Assembly: GCA_037783415.1 (NCBI GenBank)
Contig: JAZGTN010000046.1
Span: 6,888,501-6,952,500, forward strand
Length of the DNA: 64,000 bases
Origin: Leptasterias polaris
Lineage: Eukaryota; Echinodermata; Asteroidea; Forcipulatida; Asteriidae
Reading direction: 5' to 3'
How positions within the stretch are numbered: position 1 is the stretch's first letter; each line of letters opens with the position of its first letter. The notes under the pieces are model-generated. The model was not told where the DNA came from, searched no databases, and worked only from the letters and a program-made list of their open reading frames with translations. Below are positions 48,401 to 52,310 of this stretch, in pieces. A program made the position numbers and the translations under genes.

Positions 48401-51120
48401 CAGTAGCTTCTTGACCTGAGGTTTCATAATGAAAAGTGGAAGGCAAGGCATGCCGGCGCGAACGAGCTTTAATAAAACTCCAAAAACGTTTTGGATTATT
48501 ACTAATGTCATCAGTGATTGATCTTAGATAGTTGGCATACTTGGTCTTAACCAGTTTCTTGAAACCAGATCTTAATTGCTTAAACAGTTCAATATTCTCT
48601 GGAGTAGGGCTGGACTGCTTCCGACGAAACGCTCGCTCTTTGGCTTTTAGGGCTAGATGAACTTGACCATCAAACCAAGGAGGTGAGGGACGACGTGGAC
48701 GAACAACAGGGACAACATCGATGATGGCAGCTTCAACAAGATCATAAAAGAGAGATGTTGCTTCATCGCAATTTTCTGTGGCTTCGAGGAGATTCCATGG
48801 AATGCACTCGAGTGTTCTGTTTAGGTCATTTAAGTCGGCTTTACGAAAGTTAAAAATAGGTCGACTGGTAGGTTGTAAAATAGGCTTTGAAGGATCACTG
48901 AAAAGAAAGCTCAGTCTGATGGATTTGTGATCAGATTGAAAAAAGTCATCACCAGATATGGAAGCAGCATGAAGGTTACTTGAGGTAAGTGCAAGATCGA
49001 GAATGTTATCGCCTCTAGTTGAGCTAAAGTTCACTTGTTGCAAATTGTGAGCGGACATCACAGCATCGACAAAAACATAAACATCATCAATCGTCGATCC
49101 ACTTGAGACTGCCAGCTTACTTCTAGGGTTCCACTTTAAAGTAGGGAGGTTAAAATCTCCAACAATACAAATGTTATTGTAGTGGCTGGAAACAACAGTC
49201 AAGGTGTCGGCCAGTGCCTCGAGTGGCTCAACTCCACTGTTTGGTAGCCTATAAAAAACGCCAAGAAGCATCTTGTTGCGGCTAGAAAGACGTACCTCAA
49301 CCAATAACAGCTCTAGATCATCACGTTAAAAATCTGGCCTTCTACGGCATACAAAGTCATTGTGGCAACCTAGAAGTACACCTCCTCCCCGTCTGTTTAC
49401 TCTGTCATTGCGAAAGATGGTGTAGTTAGGTATGCTTAACTCCGAATCCATCACGTCTGTGGTGAGCCAGGTTTCGGTTAAAGCAAAGAAGTTATAAATG
49501 CCACCAGGAAGTGTGGAAAGAATCAAGCTTATTTTTCAAACTTCTTACATTTTGTGTGTACATCTGGCAAGTTGTATTTGGAGGGCTCCTGGTAAAGGTA
49601 GGTGTTGATGACTCAGATGATGCTTCAGGTCCAGGATTGAGTTCGATGTCACCAGAAAGAATGATGTTGAAACATGCTGTGGTGTTGGAATAATAGGGTG
49701 TACTGTTCCTGGAAAGCTTATGGTTACACTTCACCCATTGATGAGTGGAGATTGGTACAACAAAGCAGGATGACAACAATGAAGGTTGCCTAGCAAGACT
49801 CAATACTCCTGCATGACAATGCAGTTGCTCAGGCATGAAGAACAGCTTGGAGAGTGGGGTGTACTTTTCTTCTTGAGATTGATCAGAAACTGTCTGAAAA
49901 ACACTGGAAAACTTGAAAGTGTTTACAGAAAACTGATGATGAGATACATGTACACCAAAGTTGTCAGCAAGTAAACCTTTATCACATGGAGTGAAATTCA
50001 AACAGGTTAGAGGGCTCATAACTACAAAAAAAAGCGAAAGAGTGAGAGCACAGCGTGAGGCATGTTGACTGGTCGCCATCTTGGTATTCCCAAGAGTAAG
50101 AGAAATGCAAGTTGGATGCAAGTCTTGAACTTTTGGTTGTGTTTAATTTCAGATTTGCAGGTCATTCAAATGGAAAGGGCTTTAGCTTTAAGGTTCAACT
50201 ATAAAATGTTATCTACTTTAAAATGGAATCCGACACCAGACCAGGTTGATGCTAAATCATGTCAGCAATTGGTTGAGTAAAAAACCAAAACAATTACATT
50301 AAATATTATACATTAGTACATTAGTAGCAAAGAAGATGATGCTAAGTTGCACTTCTAAACAGTGTATATTGGAGCTGCGTAGATTTTGTGTAGGTTATAA
50401 AAATGGTCAGAAATACAAAGCATGATATTAATTTAGATCTCAATTTGCAACCAAATACATTGATAACAGTCATAAAATACATTTCAGTAGTATACGTGTA
50501 TGTTTTACCATTTGGTGAGACACAAGATGACACCAGATGAGTCAGGTGTGATTGTAATTTCACAATCTTCTTCTTGTTGTTATTCTTCCCACTCTGACAT
50601 AGCACCTTGATACGATGAGAGTCTACCAGCAACAGGTCATTTACCTGCAAATCAATGCATAAGTATGAATATCACAATGGTGTTGTGCTAATGTCCTTCT
50701 CACTACATTAATCTGGAACATATTTTGTTCTAATCACAAACACAGTATTCTCAAAGAAACTTCAAACTGTTTGATGCATTCTTACAAATTGAGAATCACA
50801 AAAATAATGTTCATCTCAATTTTAGGTATCATTTCCCACAGTTGTTTTGAGAAATTCTATGCTATTTTCTGTTCCTGTTTTTATAATCAATTTTGACATT
50901 ATTTATGTTCACCATGATGCTGAATGTTCTGAAGACTTCTCATAGGCAAAGCATGGTTAAATCTCACAAGATATCTGGAATTGATTTAAGGTCTTTGATC
51001 ACGTCATAAAGTGTAATTAAGATCTATCTATTTTACCTGATTACCGAGCCATGTTATCCTGGGCCAAGGTTTCTTGGATTTAATATCAGGAACATGAGTG
51101 ACAGTCAGATCCACACGCAT
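340..51120 (-). CDS. CPLANE1: CPLANE1 (JBTS17), 26 coding exons, C-terminus beyond the window
   Basis: Large ciliary scaffold; in vertebrates CPLANE1 acts with INTU, FUZ, WDPCP and RSG1 at the basal body to recruit intraflagellar-transport A proteins, and its loss causes Joubert syndrome. I joined 26 exons on the minus strand: all have AG/GT boundaries, phases match at every junction, and the sum is 9012 nt (3004 codons) without a stop. Identification rests on collinear similarity to remembered vertebrate CPLANE1: KKPWPRITWLG at the N-terminus, the beta-propeller-like region of residues 1-400 (SYWLADIAWTADDLFLACL), YLPAPPFYCPQP near residue 1230 and MLHARDKL near 1340. Human protein is about 3200 residues, so only a short tail is missing. 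Residues 1400-2600 are largely low complexity, including polyQ. The gene hosts a nested opposite-strand gene and many transposons in its introns. Splice sites are read by eye; the exon 14 donor is the least certain. Confidence 0.93.
886..1015. repeat. Short palindromic (foldback) element
   Basis: The arms ACACATGTGGACTGGCA (886-) and TGCCAGTCCAAATGTGT (-1015) are near-perfect inverted copies. They continue inward through GGTCACTAGT.CATGT, leaving a short loop. No coding capacity. Likely a MITE-like foldback unit. Confidence 0.75.
1335..1645 (-). CDS. CPLANE1: CPLANE1 exon 25
   Basis: Residues 2850-2952. SFISVVDIELKDL, a Pro/Gln/Thr-rich linker (PPTLTQSTPPPSP), then a charged segment ending VLERRAKTDR. 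The acceptor is TTCCAG, the donor GTATAA. Confidence 0.85.
1936..2153. mobile_element. Small TIR element with internal TAAGCACAAAACACTTGC repeats
   Basis: Left end GGCCCAATTTCATAAAGC and the right end (TGCTTAACAGCTTTATGACA...GGCCC) are imperfect inverted repeats. Three copies of an 18-bp motif (TAAGCACAAAACACYTGC) lie near 1960-2010. A related but scrambled fragment follows at about 2247-2360. A non-autonomous element is the best reading; no transposase is present. Confidence 0.6.
2464..2624 (-). CDS. CPLANE1: CPLANE1 exon 24
   Basis: Residues 2796-2849, ending in phase 0. Contains APDIFFNLRFG, similar to the PELFLNLKF-type islands in vertebrate CPLANE1. The acceptor is GTGTAG, the donor GTAAAG. 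Confidence 0.82.
2733..3561. mobile_element. Palindromic MITE, family copy 1 (long form)
   Basis: Ends ACAAATATTGACTGCTT and its imperfect inverse (AAGCGGTCAATATTTGT). Subterminal blocks also mirror each other: GCTATGGTT, a CTCCCGAGG/CTCCCTCGA block and GACTGTGCAAGTCTCGCGCG. The centre (about 2830-3460) has no convincing ORF. A short relative lies at 14166-14322. Confidence 0.72.
3897..4000. repeat. Degenerate ~25-bp tandem repeat
   Basis: Three to four diverged units of the type CTGGTTGCTATGGGTGTAGT lie in the intron between CPLANE1 exons 23 and 24. Confidence 0.7.
4201..4362 (-). CDS. CPLANE1: CPLANE1 exon 23
   Basis: Residues 2742-2795. Reads SVLHDHDARSAIPTAAQVHY; no secure motif. The acceptor is CTTCCAG, the donor GTAAGT. 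A second open frame here is a shadow. Confidence 0.82.
5160..5308. repeat. 53-bp tandem triplication covering an exon end
   Basis: Copies start at 5160, 5213 and 5266. The third copy carries the last 32 coding bases of CPLANE1 exon 22 and its donor; the other two are in the intron. Copies are nearly identical (one A/G difference in GTTTAGTGG versus GTTTAATGG), so the duplication is recent. Confidence 0.93.
5277..5397 (-). CDS. CPLANE1: CPLANE1 exon 22 (3' end tandemly repeated)
   Basis: Residues 2702-2741. Acidic serine-rich peptide ending DIGTAYAIKP. The last 32 coding bases and about 20 intron bases form the third copy of a 53-bp tandem repeat, so the donor GTTAGT occurs three times. Use of either later donor would read TAG two codons into the intron. 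Confidence 0.82.
5798..6107 (-). CDS. CPLANE1: CPLANE1 exon 21
   Basis: Residues 2598-2701. Basic start (RQRRRQDQATQK), then a Gln/Lys/Asp-rich disordered region. The acceptor is CAACAG, the donor GTCAGT. Confidence 0.82.
6108..6804. other. Intron between CPLANE1 exons 20 and 21, nothing recognised
   Basis: AT-rich intron with one short open frame that lacks splice context. I see no repeat structure or motif here. The same holds for the 400-bp intron at 5398-5797. Confidence 0.6.
6805..8198 (-). CDS. CPLANE1: CPLANE1 exon 20 (1.4 kb, disordered)
   Basis: Residues 2134-2597, low-complexity and rich in Ser, Pro, His and Gln. Recognisable short segments are LPLLQLQPGAKSSQFVPLEE and RPGPLQLLHVDL, which resemble conserved islands of the C-terminal half of vertebrate CPLANE1 (LLQFNP/LLH type). 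The donor is GTACTT. Confidence 0.88.
8370..8765. repeat. CCAATTGG-rich degenerate repeat block
   Basis: About 390 bases with many overlapping variants of the self-complementary CCAATTGG and of AGTTGGAATT-type words. It reads like an expanded and diverged short tandem repeat. It ends 150 bases before the hAT-like element. Confidence 0.75.
8911..10454. mobile_element. hAT-like TIR element (1.54 kb, non-autonomous or decayed)
   Basis: The left end CAGGGGTCGAAATTA is exactly inverted at the right end (TAATTTCGACCCCTG). The outer flanks share ATATTG directly, a probable 6-bp target duplication. Subterminal GC-rich blocks around GGGACAGTG and CTGGCCCG recur in inverted order. CAGGGGTC termini are typical of hAT elements, though most hAT duplications are 8 bp. 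The interior has only short open frames and no recognised transposase. Confidence 0.75.
10929..11115 (-). CDS. CPLANE1: CPLANE1 exon 19
   Basis: Residues 2071-2133. Begins KQRATSDWLVNTEKQ and ends RLVREEFMRIMME, an amphipathic charged helix. The acceptor is ATTTCAG, the donor GTAAAA. Phase joins both neighbours. Confidence 0.87.
11350..11585. mobile_element. Head-to-head pair of tRNA-derived SINE sequences
   Basis: On the plus strand AGTCTAGTTGGTAAGAC (A-box-like, near 11465) and GGGTTTGAATCCCAC (B-box-like, 11494-11508) form a tRNA-like head. On the minus strand a second B box (AGTTTGAATCCC) lies at 11425-11440. Outer sequences with AGTATACAGTGCTTT face both ways, so the unit is an inverted pair. 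Confidence 0.65.
11774..13875 (-). CDS. CPLANE1: CPLANE1 exon 18 (2.1 kb, polyQ and disordered)
   Basis: Residues 1371-2070. The first 100 residues are conserved (ISELPPTKKTVAILARHF resembles human GELPPVRKVAEILVKVF). A polyglutamine/asparagine tract follows around residues 1470-1490, then a folded-looking block with VVLNLGRVYKSQAQLLQWFG, and finally about 300 residues of lysine, arginine, serine and glutamate-rich disordered sequence. Ends SSHYG before GTAAGG. The mixture suggests a conserved helical part joined to a rapidly evolving linker. Confidence 0.92.
14166..14322. mobile_element. Palindromic MITE, family copy 2 (short form)
   Basis: A 157-bp unit with ends ACAAATATTGACTGCTT and AAGCAGTTAATATTTGT. 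Inside, ACTCCCTCGGTGATCC faces GGATCACCTCGGGAGT. It shares both blocks with the 829-bp element at 2733. Confidence 0.78.
14394..14621 (-). CDS. CPLANE1: CPLANE1 exon 17
   Basis: Residues 1295-1370, phase 0 at both ends. Reads FRDLCTLVWMLHARDKLTMA, equivalent to FRELCALCWMLHVRDKLSYS. Two AG dinucleotides three bases apart could serve as acceptor, giving or dropping one lysine. Confidence 0.92.
14699..15114. mobile_element. MITE with TA flanks and an internal 16-bp array
   Basis: Ends GACCCTTCTCAGTGACGTCA and its imperfect inverse; both sides are flanked by TA, as for Tc1/mariner-type insertions. Inside, CATGCTGGAGTAC (about 14939) and its exact inverse (about 15067) form subterminal repeats, and the left one has expanded into the tandem array. 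No transposase ORF is present. Confidence 0.72.
14732..14947. repeat. 16-bp tandem array, 13.5 copies
   Basis: The unit ATGCTGGAGGTCTACC is repeated 13 times from 14732 with a partial copy at 14940; some copies have GCTAGAGG. Since 16 is not a multiple of 3, all forward frames stay open and give the repetitive peptides seen there, which are not evidence for a protein. Confidence 0.97.
15322..15489 (-). CDS. CPLANE1: CPLANE1 exon 16
   Basis: Residues 1239-1294, phase 0 at both ends. LLLLVLNSAKCSLPCARWYV aligns with human VLLLFRAARCSFPAAQWYI. The donor is GTAAGT. Confidence 0.93.
15490..18564. other. Intron between CPLANE1 exons 15 and 16
   Basis: A 3.1-kb AT-rich intron. The only recognisable content is the dispersed repeat at about 16255-16622. 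Remaining short open frames lack coding character. Confidence 0.6.
16255..16622. mobile_element. Diverged dispersed repeat of the sea star/sea cucumber type
   Basis: The right end contains TGGTCTTTGACAATTACC and TTTGCCTTTAA; internal text (TCTCATGACTC, CAATTGAGCTTAAA, TTATTTCATG) matches my memory of a very common interspersed repeat in asteroid and holothuroid genomes. The left end (TTGGTAACATTGGTAA) is an imperfect inverse of the right. Identification is from memory. Confidence 0.55.
18565..18791 (-). CDS. CPLANE1: CPLANE1 exon 15
   Basis: Residues 1163-1238. EEFYLPAPPFYCPQPDYEP is a close match to human VGLYLPAPPLYCPQP, a diagnostic CPLANE1 block. The donor is GTAGAT. Confidence 0.94.
19447..19652 (-). 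CDS. CPLANE1: CPLANE1 exon 14
   Basis: Residues 1094-1162. Starts SMSEILSLPEHLTPSVIV and ends in a basic serine-rich stretch (GLRRSSSM). The donor GTCAGT at 19445-19446 is chosen because it alone keeps phase with exon 15; a GTATTT a few bases on is the alternative. Confidence 0.75.
19735..19895 (-). mobile_element. tRNA-derived SINE
   Basis: On the minus strand the head reads AGTGGTCTAGTGGTTAGGTC (A box) and AGGTTCATGTCCCACCC (B box), followed by a tail containing GCACTTTTCAAGTTCTGTAG. It lies in the intron between CPLANE1 exons 13 and 14. Confidence 0.72.
20410..20650 (-). CDS. CPLANE1: CPLANE1 exon 13
   Basis: Residues 1014-1093. Reads LLLVCGLLSEAVWLVRELRD, equivalent to LLFIGGLVPEAVWLAHKLGD. 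The acceptor is TTTCAG, the donor GTAAAC. Confidence 0.92.
21022..21181 (-). CDS. CPLANE1: CPLANE1 exon 12
   Basis: Residues 961-1013. REAVQTLARFMALYFTNHF and PLPPLHLP match human ALVQSMARFMAAYFTNQ and VLPPLHIK. The longer open frame in this interval is a shadow; the correct frame follows from the AG at 21182-21183. Confidence 0.9.
21182..22321. other. Intron between CPLANE1 exons 11 and 12, nothing recognised
   Basis: AT-rich, with no repeat, splice-framed ORF or transposon signature that I can support. The introns at 18792-19446 and 20651-21021 are likewise featureless. Confidence 0.55.
22322..22568 (-). CDS. CPLANE1: CPLANE1 exon 11
   Basis: Residues 878-960, ending in phase 0. Reads SLLAILYTHLEQYNLVCAVR, equivalent to SLLYCHLYRYNLNDAQ in human. 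The C-terminal half is lysine-rich and divergent. Confidence 0.87.
23564..23652. repeat. Long hairpin with a perfect 16-bp core stem
   Basis: CTGGACTGTTCCATTT (23586-23601) pairs exactly with 23615-23630 around a 13-base loop. Weaker pairing continues outward to GAATATA/TATATTC. Such an 89-base hairpin could be a foldback MITE relic or a pre-miRNA-like structure; the sequence does not decide. Confidence 0.85.
24174..24297 (-). CDS. CPLANE1: CPLANE1 exon 10
   Basis: Residues 837-877. CEYYLQGYTQEAITCWYMVL aligns with human CFLLGSYEKSVQLWKKAL, a TPR-like helical pair. The donor is GTAAGT. Confidence 0.87.
24649..24722. repeat. 11-bp tandem array (CCAGCCCACAG)
   Basis: Six complete and one partial copy in the intron between CPLANE1 exons 9 and 10. 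The plus-strand open frame through it is a by-product of the repeat. Confidence 0.96.
25148..25359 (-). CDS. CPLANE1: CPLANE1 exon 9
   Basis: Residues 766-836. Reads LIKTWKLLHRHLAVRYRKLH, aligning with human LIVLWRIVYNKTLWYQVKLH. It joins exon 8 in phase across 12.9 kb. The acceptor is CTGCAG. Confidence 0.87.
26021..26090 (+). mobile_element. Probable degraded tRNA-derived SINE head
   Basis: ATGGCTCAGTTGGTACATCG resembles a tRNA A box; CCCAGGTTCTGTTAAT, 33 bases on, resembles a decayed B box. No tail is recognised. Confidence 0.45.
28010..28692. repeat. GAGTTGACTTGGGTAT satellite with higher-order structure
   Basis: About 40 units of 16-17 bp, of two types (GAGTTGACTTGGGTAT and GAGTTGACTAAGGGTAT), plus a GTACAAAATGAC variant. 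From 28294 a block beginning GGTACAAAATGACTTGAG recurs at 28430 and 28566, an exact 136-bp higher-order period. It lies about 1 kb upstream of the Ig receptor gene. Confidence 0.95.
29184..29360. repeat. ~56-bp tandem repeat, 3 copies
   Basis: Copies of ATTGCTTGAGCTACCTGTAT followed by ATGAATCCAGCAAAGTGCTC. The first has a small insertion. The array ends about 240 bases before the acceptor of the Ig receptor exon. Confidence 0.93.
29621..32008 (+). CDS. Ig-superfamily receptor with tyrosine-rich tail
   Basis: A 795-residue type I membrane protein in one coding exon; an acceptor (TTTTCTGCAG, exon from 29598) shows that a 5' UTR exon lies upstream. Signal peptide about residues 9-28. Three Ig-like domains: Cys50-Cys120 with DGGQYSC, Cys170-Cys221 with Trp183, Cys262-Cys315 with Trp274. 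Several Asn-X-Ser/Thr sites. Membrane segment about 348-371, then CKR. The 422-residue tail has 16 tyrosines: YxxL/I/V-type (394, 426, 554, 758, 773), YxxM (443, 457), YxxP (609, 635, 712) and YENV (786), plus proline-rich basic stretches. This suggests phosphotyrosine signalling through SH2 proteins (phosphatase, PI3K, Crk or Grb2 types), perhaps in immune or adhesion recognition. No vertebrate orthologue is recognised. It is nested in a CPLANE1 intron on the opposite strand. Confidence 0.9.
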   Translation: MGIYSKRSMLPFLQWIMTVCLLIELSTSVQVTVRPSKYNVLQGGQAEFLCSYQPDVPNCDDTFVFWGRRGGDTLANMTYVINQAKYDVIWRYETIDDQQVCKYTLIIKDVTEADGGQYSCTFIRPQSGRFYIAEATGKLQYVSPPLDIYPICKTSAIAGVSLTKAMALVCESEPGTPSVSLTWSDGGNALPSELHKIGNDLLQLKTIMSETQQLSNPLIMCVMELPSPIQEIRTCTVNTSTTVKIMPETVSKKPSQVVTFVCQVTTSIPYEIFWYFQNQLIEAHDPYDQFIVENKAKALHIKDLTHENNNTKVTCVVATMFGNSSGIASLSVAAKSPSDKTFLGETGNMGLIIGLILVGLLLIVVINIIICLKCKRPFQPSNTKETVIPTKTEYTMVPLSPDQAATSKHDSCVTVSETKPKVESQYLDLNTHRKKPVTSDTHYAPMKSSNRSSGDEYANMKAKNAEGDADDSEYMMSSKSDDANTYMYSSTDSLTKLGKATTNTKPVTASKPIKPQQDVGNMSKTNQSRPEQKKQQAEETVTPAALSDNDTNDYEILSKNVRQSPGRGKLYKMSSETGATGSNIESYKSSPRLLRNISAPLLMSEQPEYAVPTDIVVHEPVQDNSSTKPSQAPVYDIPNDLQHKTNIVHKKINTFDKSTEKSPSAQLRSAMRPPVLHKKPKRHSNPNSSNGDSSPNKSASNRASLPQESNQYLMPSVSQQSLDKIAATTPPAINEKKSPILKKVNMPFRAKNNNKDMYQSLHKDSMDNNSPDYQVLVDKVDDSQLYENVVTRPIV
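33601..34010. mobile_element. Possible DNA-transposon fragment, class not assigned
   Basis: Starts ACCGTAATTTCCTGCGGATA and includes the perfect palindrome ATAAGACGCGTCTTAT. CpG content is much higher than the surroundings. The phrases ...GCGCCTTGTATTCCGGTGCG... resemble the ends of widespread transposons of marine animals, but I find no matching right end. Confidence 0.45.
34429..34434 (+). promoter_or_regulatory. Candidate polyadenylation signal for the Ig receptor gene
   Basis: AATAAA about 2.4 kb after the stop codon. An earlier AATAAA near 32884 is an alternative. Which is used, and whether the 3' UTR runs through the transposon-like segment starting at 33601, is unknown. Confidence 0.35.
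35553..37199 (+). pseudogene. APE-type LINE ORF with reverse-transcriptase core deleted in frame
   Basis: A 548-residue open frame. Residues about 45-260 are an AP-endonuclease-like domain (LLNARSIKNK, ITETWLDSSI, RNRHGGGVLL, YYRPPS, LLGDFNIDW, SDHHMISF). After residue about 363 the frame jumps to the C-terminal part of a CR1/L2-type reverse transcriptase (LYKTLVLPILDFCSPVW, TNRRDYINMSFISKLL). The fingers and palm, including the YxDD site, are absent, so it cannot prime reverse transcription alone. The junction lies near 36630-36650. The frame remains open despite the deletion. Confidence 0.85.
35566..37560 (+). mobile_element. Internally deleted CR1/L2-like LINE within a GGTCCAGGGG repeat
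   Basis: The 5' side begins GGGTGCACCCAGGATTATG and a G-run. The 3' side, after about 250 bases of UTR, enters GTCCAGGGG-type direct repeats with AAGCCCC (37465-37550). Both flanks look like parts of one GC-rich dispersed repeat that received or captured the LINE; the true boundaries are not clear. Confidence 0.6.
38309..39466 (-). CDS. CPLANE1: CPLANE1 exon 8
   Basis: Residues 380-765. Begins with a serine-rich linker, then RYSLATHHSLPILLISDGYL, equivalent to RFSIKAHSRLPYLIISDGYM in human, ending the propeller region and starting the helical repeats. The donor is GTTAGA, followed by the roughly 13-kb intron that hosts the Ig receptor gene. Confidence 0.92.
39791..40864. mobile_element. 1.07-kb DNA transposon-like element with ~35-bp TIRs
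   Basis: The left end GTGACCTGCTCTATCGAATT, followed by GAGGAATGTCTCGG, is inverted at the right end with two mismatches. Flanks carry ATTT on both sides, a possible 4-bp duplication. The interior (40000-40400) is unusually CpG-rich for this window. No recognised transposase. It lies in the intron between CPLANE1 exons 7 and 8. Confidence 0.72.
40985..41167 (-). CDS. CPLANE1: CPLANE1 exon 7
   Basis: Residues 319-379. SYWLADIAWTADDLFLACLT and FLPFHPLVTF are among the best conserved CPLANE1 blocks. The donor is GTAAGT. Confidence 0.94.
41245..41657. mobile_element. piggyBac-type MITE
   Basis: Flanked by TTAA at 41241-41244 and 41658-41661. The left end CCTCTTGCGGACGG and the inverse of the right end (CCCCTTGAGCACGG) agree at about 11 of 14 positions, with the CCY start usual for piggyBac. 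The 413-bp interior has no transposase. Confidence 0.75.
42576..42836 (-). CDS. CPLANE1: CPLANE1 exon 6
   Basis: Residues 232-318. Reads HGAYLISHSHSGQTLAIAIN and DTRVLFMSVVGSV, matching human RGALISAFSRDGLTLAVTLN and TQVLFINTLNFV. The acceptor is TTTTGCAG, the donor GTAAAT. Confidence 0.92.
42837..43894. other. Intron between CPLANE1 exons 5 and 6, nothing recognised
   Basis: AT-rich. Short open frames at the right edge overlap exon 5 and are shadows. No repeat or transposon signature is supported. Confidence 0.55.
43895..44004 (-). CDS. CPLANE1: CPLANE1 exon 5
   Basis: Residues 196-231. The acceptor CCCATAG gives VLGSCCICSFVFN, equivalent to human LLGDCCLCSFTF. An alternative AG seven bases downstream would break the frame from exon 4, so the upstream AG is chosen. 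Two other open frames cross this exon and are shadows. Confidence 0.85.
44344..44570 (-). CDS. CPLANE1: CPLANE1 exon 4
   Basis: Residues 120-195, ending in phase 0. Contains YILVVIGQRQLYMWEI and GTWSRI, matching the LLVTHTGCIFLWEY...GRWSQI part of the human propeller. The donor is GTAAGT. Confidence 0.9.
45010..45147 (-). CDS. CPLANE1: CPLANE1 exon 3
   Basis: Residues 74-119. Reads AYLLCLLESGNILIYNKDKD, equivalent to the first propeller blade (LFLWNKDRD in human). It is separated from exon 2 by a 5.4-kb intron filled mostly by a LINE. Confidence 0.9.
45826..46115. mobile_element. Dispersed repeat fragment (CACTTATATAGCG type)
   Basis: Begins AATAATAATCCTCCAAGCAC followed by TTATATAGCG and CACTTTACAGGAAATAA, a text common to dispersed repeats in many marine animals, and runs to the A-rich tail of the adjacent LINE. 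Origin unclear. Confidence 0.5.
46647..47026 (-). pseudogene. LINE reverse transcriptase C-terminus
   Basis: From KNELVLRTLFCSLFRPFLEC onward, including GVQFRFLKFVHRTLN and CKMYRLPSLRHRRI, typical of CR1/L2 thumb and C-terminal segments. It lies on the far side of the MITE from the palm. Confidence 0.85.
47031..47243. mobile_element. piggyBac-type MITE inserted in the LINE
   Basis: A 213-bp unit flanked by TTAA (47027-47030 and 47244-47247). Ends CCCTCCTACTCT and, inverted, CCCTTCTACTGT. Inside, ACCATTTGAAACCATTCAA and ACCATTCGAAACCACAGTGG are further repeats. Taking the unit and one TTAA away leaves an uninterrupted RT frame, so the insertion boundaries are exact. Confidence 0.85.
47188..48050 (-). 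pseudogene. LINE reverse transcriptase palm (YADD)
   Basis: Contains EQQHGFVSGRDC and TDFSKAFD, then a TGA near 47808, GIPQGSILGPLLFTLFVNDL and the catalytic LLYADDLK near 47575. The frame then enters the MITE and stops. Confidence 0.87.
48021..49526 (-). pseudogene. LINE endonuclease and N-terminal RT segment
   Basis: One frame from 49526 interrupted by TAA at 49326-49328. Motifs: ALTETWLT, NRRGGGVLLG, IVGDFNLPTLKW, SDHKSI (endonuclease); KRFWSFIKARS, then KASGPDNISG and FPSSWKSANLVPIHKSG (RT motifs 0-1). Continues after a frameshift near 48050 with NYRPISL. Confidence 0.85.
49492..50121 (-). pseudogene. LINE N-terminal ORF with 2A-like sequence
   Basis: A 209-codon open frame. Residues about 1-160 contain a hydrophobic stretch (LTLSLFFVVMSPLTCL) but no known domain. 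Then SGDIELNPGP fits the 2A consensus D-V/I-E-x-N-P-G-P, at which ribosomes skip one peptide bond in virus-like 2A sequences. After it begins the endonuclease start (MYTQNVRSLKNKLDS), broken by a frameshift. The layout predicts release of an N-terminal peptide from the endonuclease/RT polyprotein. Confidence 0.85.
50509..50644 (-). CDS. CPLANE1: CPLANE1 exon 2
   Basis: Residues 29-73 plus one base. The acceptor is TTGCAG, the donor GTAAAA. VNDLLLVDSHRIKVL followed by KKKIVKLQSHL aligns with the second exon region of vertebrate CPLANE1, where a similar lysine-rich KKKIPKLQ stretch occurs. Confidence 0.9.
51037..51120 (-). CDS. CPLANE1: CPLANE1 exon 1 (start codon)
   Basis: Codons 1-28, phase 0 end. 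ATG at 51118-51120 opens a frame containing KSKKPWPRITWLGNQ, which aligns with the start of vertebrate CPLANE1, and is followed by a GTAAAA donor. The 84-nt exon is too short for an ORF scan to find. A 5' UTR acceptor may lie about 30 bases upstream (AAAAGTAG), but this is uncertain. Confidence 0.88.
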
Positions 51121-51334
51121 GATGAAGGTATGTTGAATACAACTACTTTTACATCAGTAGTGCACACAACGTATTGGCAAATCTGTCATTATCAAAACAT
51201 AAATTTAAAAAATGTCAAATACAAAAGAATTTACCAACAATACATACTATCAGAAATGTAATGTACTAAATTTCTAGCTAAACTCTTATTAGGTTTTAAA
51301 TTAGTACCTGAATAATGTATCAACAACACTAGCA

Positions 51335-52310
51335 AAACACTTTCATTATATAAACAATGCTGCAGACCAGGCAAATTGTAAATGCTGGAAATATGTCGAT
51401 GATCTAACTTTCAGTGACAACAGATCCATTAATGCTGTTAGTTTTGTTCAACATGAGTTGGATAGACTAAACGATTGGGCACTAGAAAATAAACTTTCAC
51501 TTAATCCTTCCAAATGTCAAGCCATGCAGGTTTACTTTGGAAAGAAAAAACTCCCTGATGTATTATATACAATTGCCAACATTAATCTGCAACAAGTTTC
51601 TAAGGCTAAACTTTTGGGTGTTACTTTTCAAAACAACCTTAAATGGGATTATCACATAAATGAGATGATTGGTAAGGCCAACAGAAAATTATTTATGCTC
51701 AGGAAACTTAAAAAGTCTGGGTTATCCTTGACTGAACTCACTACTGTATACATGGGTTATGTCAGACCTACTGTTGAATACGCAACCCCTGTTTGGCATT
51801 CAAGTATCACGCTCGCACAATCCAATCATATTGAATCTATTCAAAAAAGAGTTTGCCGTGTTATTTTAGGAAACAATTTTGCCCATTATGATGAAGCGTT
51901 ATCCACTTTAGGTCTGACACCCCTCCATGATAGAAGGAACTCTCTTTGTACCAAATTTGTCATTAAAACTTACAATTCGGGTAGATTCAGCGAATGGTTC
52001 CCTGAAACTAAAAGTTCCCACTCTATGAGCCTTAGATCAAACCGGATTGTTAATGAATACTCTTTCACCTCAAACAGATTTAAGAACAGCCCTGTGCCAT
52101 ACCTCACCAGATTACTTAACAAATGAATGTAATTTTTAATTTTTACACAAACGAAGGCTTTTACAGTTGTATTGCTGTTGTTTTTGTCTTACAGTTTTTT
52201 GTTTATTTCATGTATGCTCTGTATTTTCTTGTATTTTTGATGTTTTTTAATTCATGTACAATCACTGTGCAATTCAGCCTTTGGGCTGCAAGGAGTGTTT
52301 TTAATAAACC

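Larger units (their letters stand above)
46120..50150 (-). mobile_element. CR1/L2-like LINE with 2A-like motif, decayed
   Basis: About 4 kb on the minus strand in the intron between CPLANE1 exons 2 and 3. In order: an N-terminal region with a 2A-like motif (to 49627), AP endonuclease (about 49560-48900), reverse transcriptase (about 48200-46650) and a (AAATA)n-like tail at about 46120-46145. Disruptions: frameshift near 49515, TAA at 49326-49328, frameshift near 48050, TGA near 47808, and the MITE at 47031-47243. Inactive as it stands. Confidence 0.88.
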
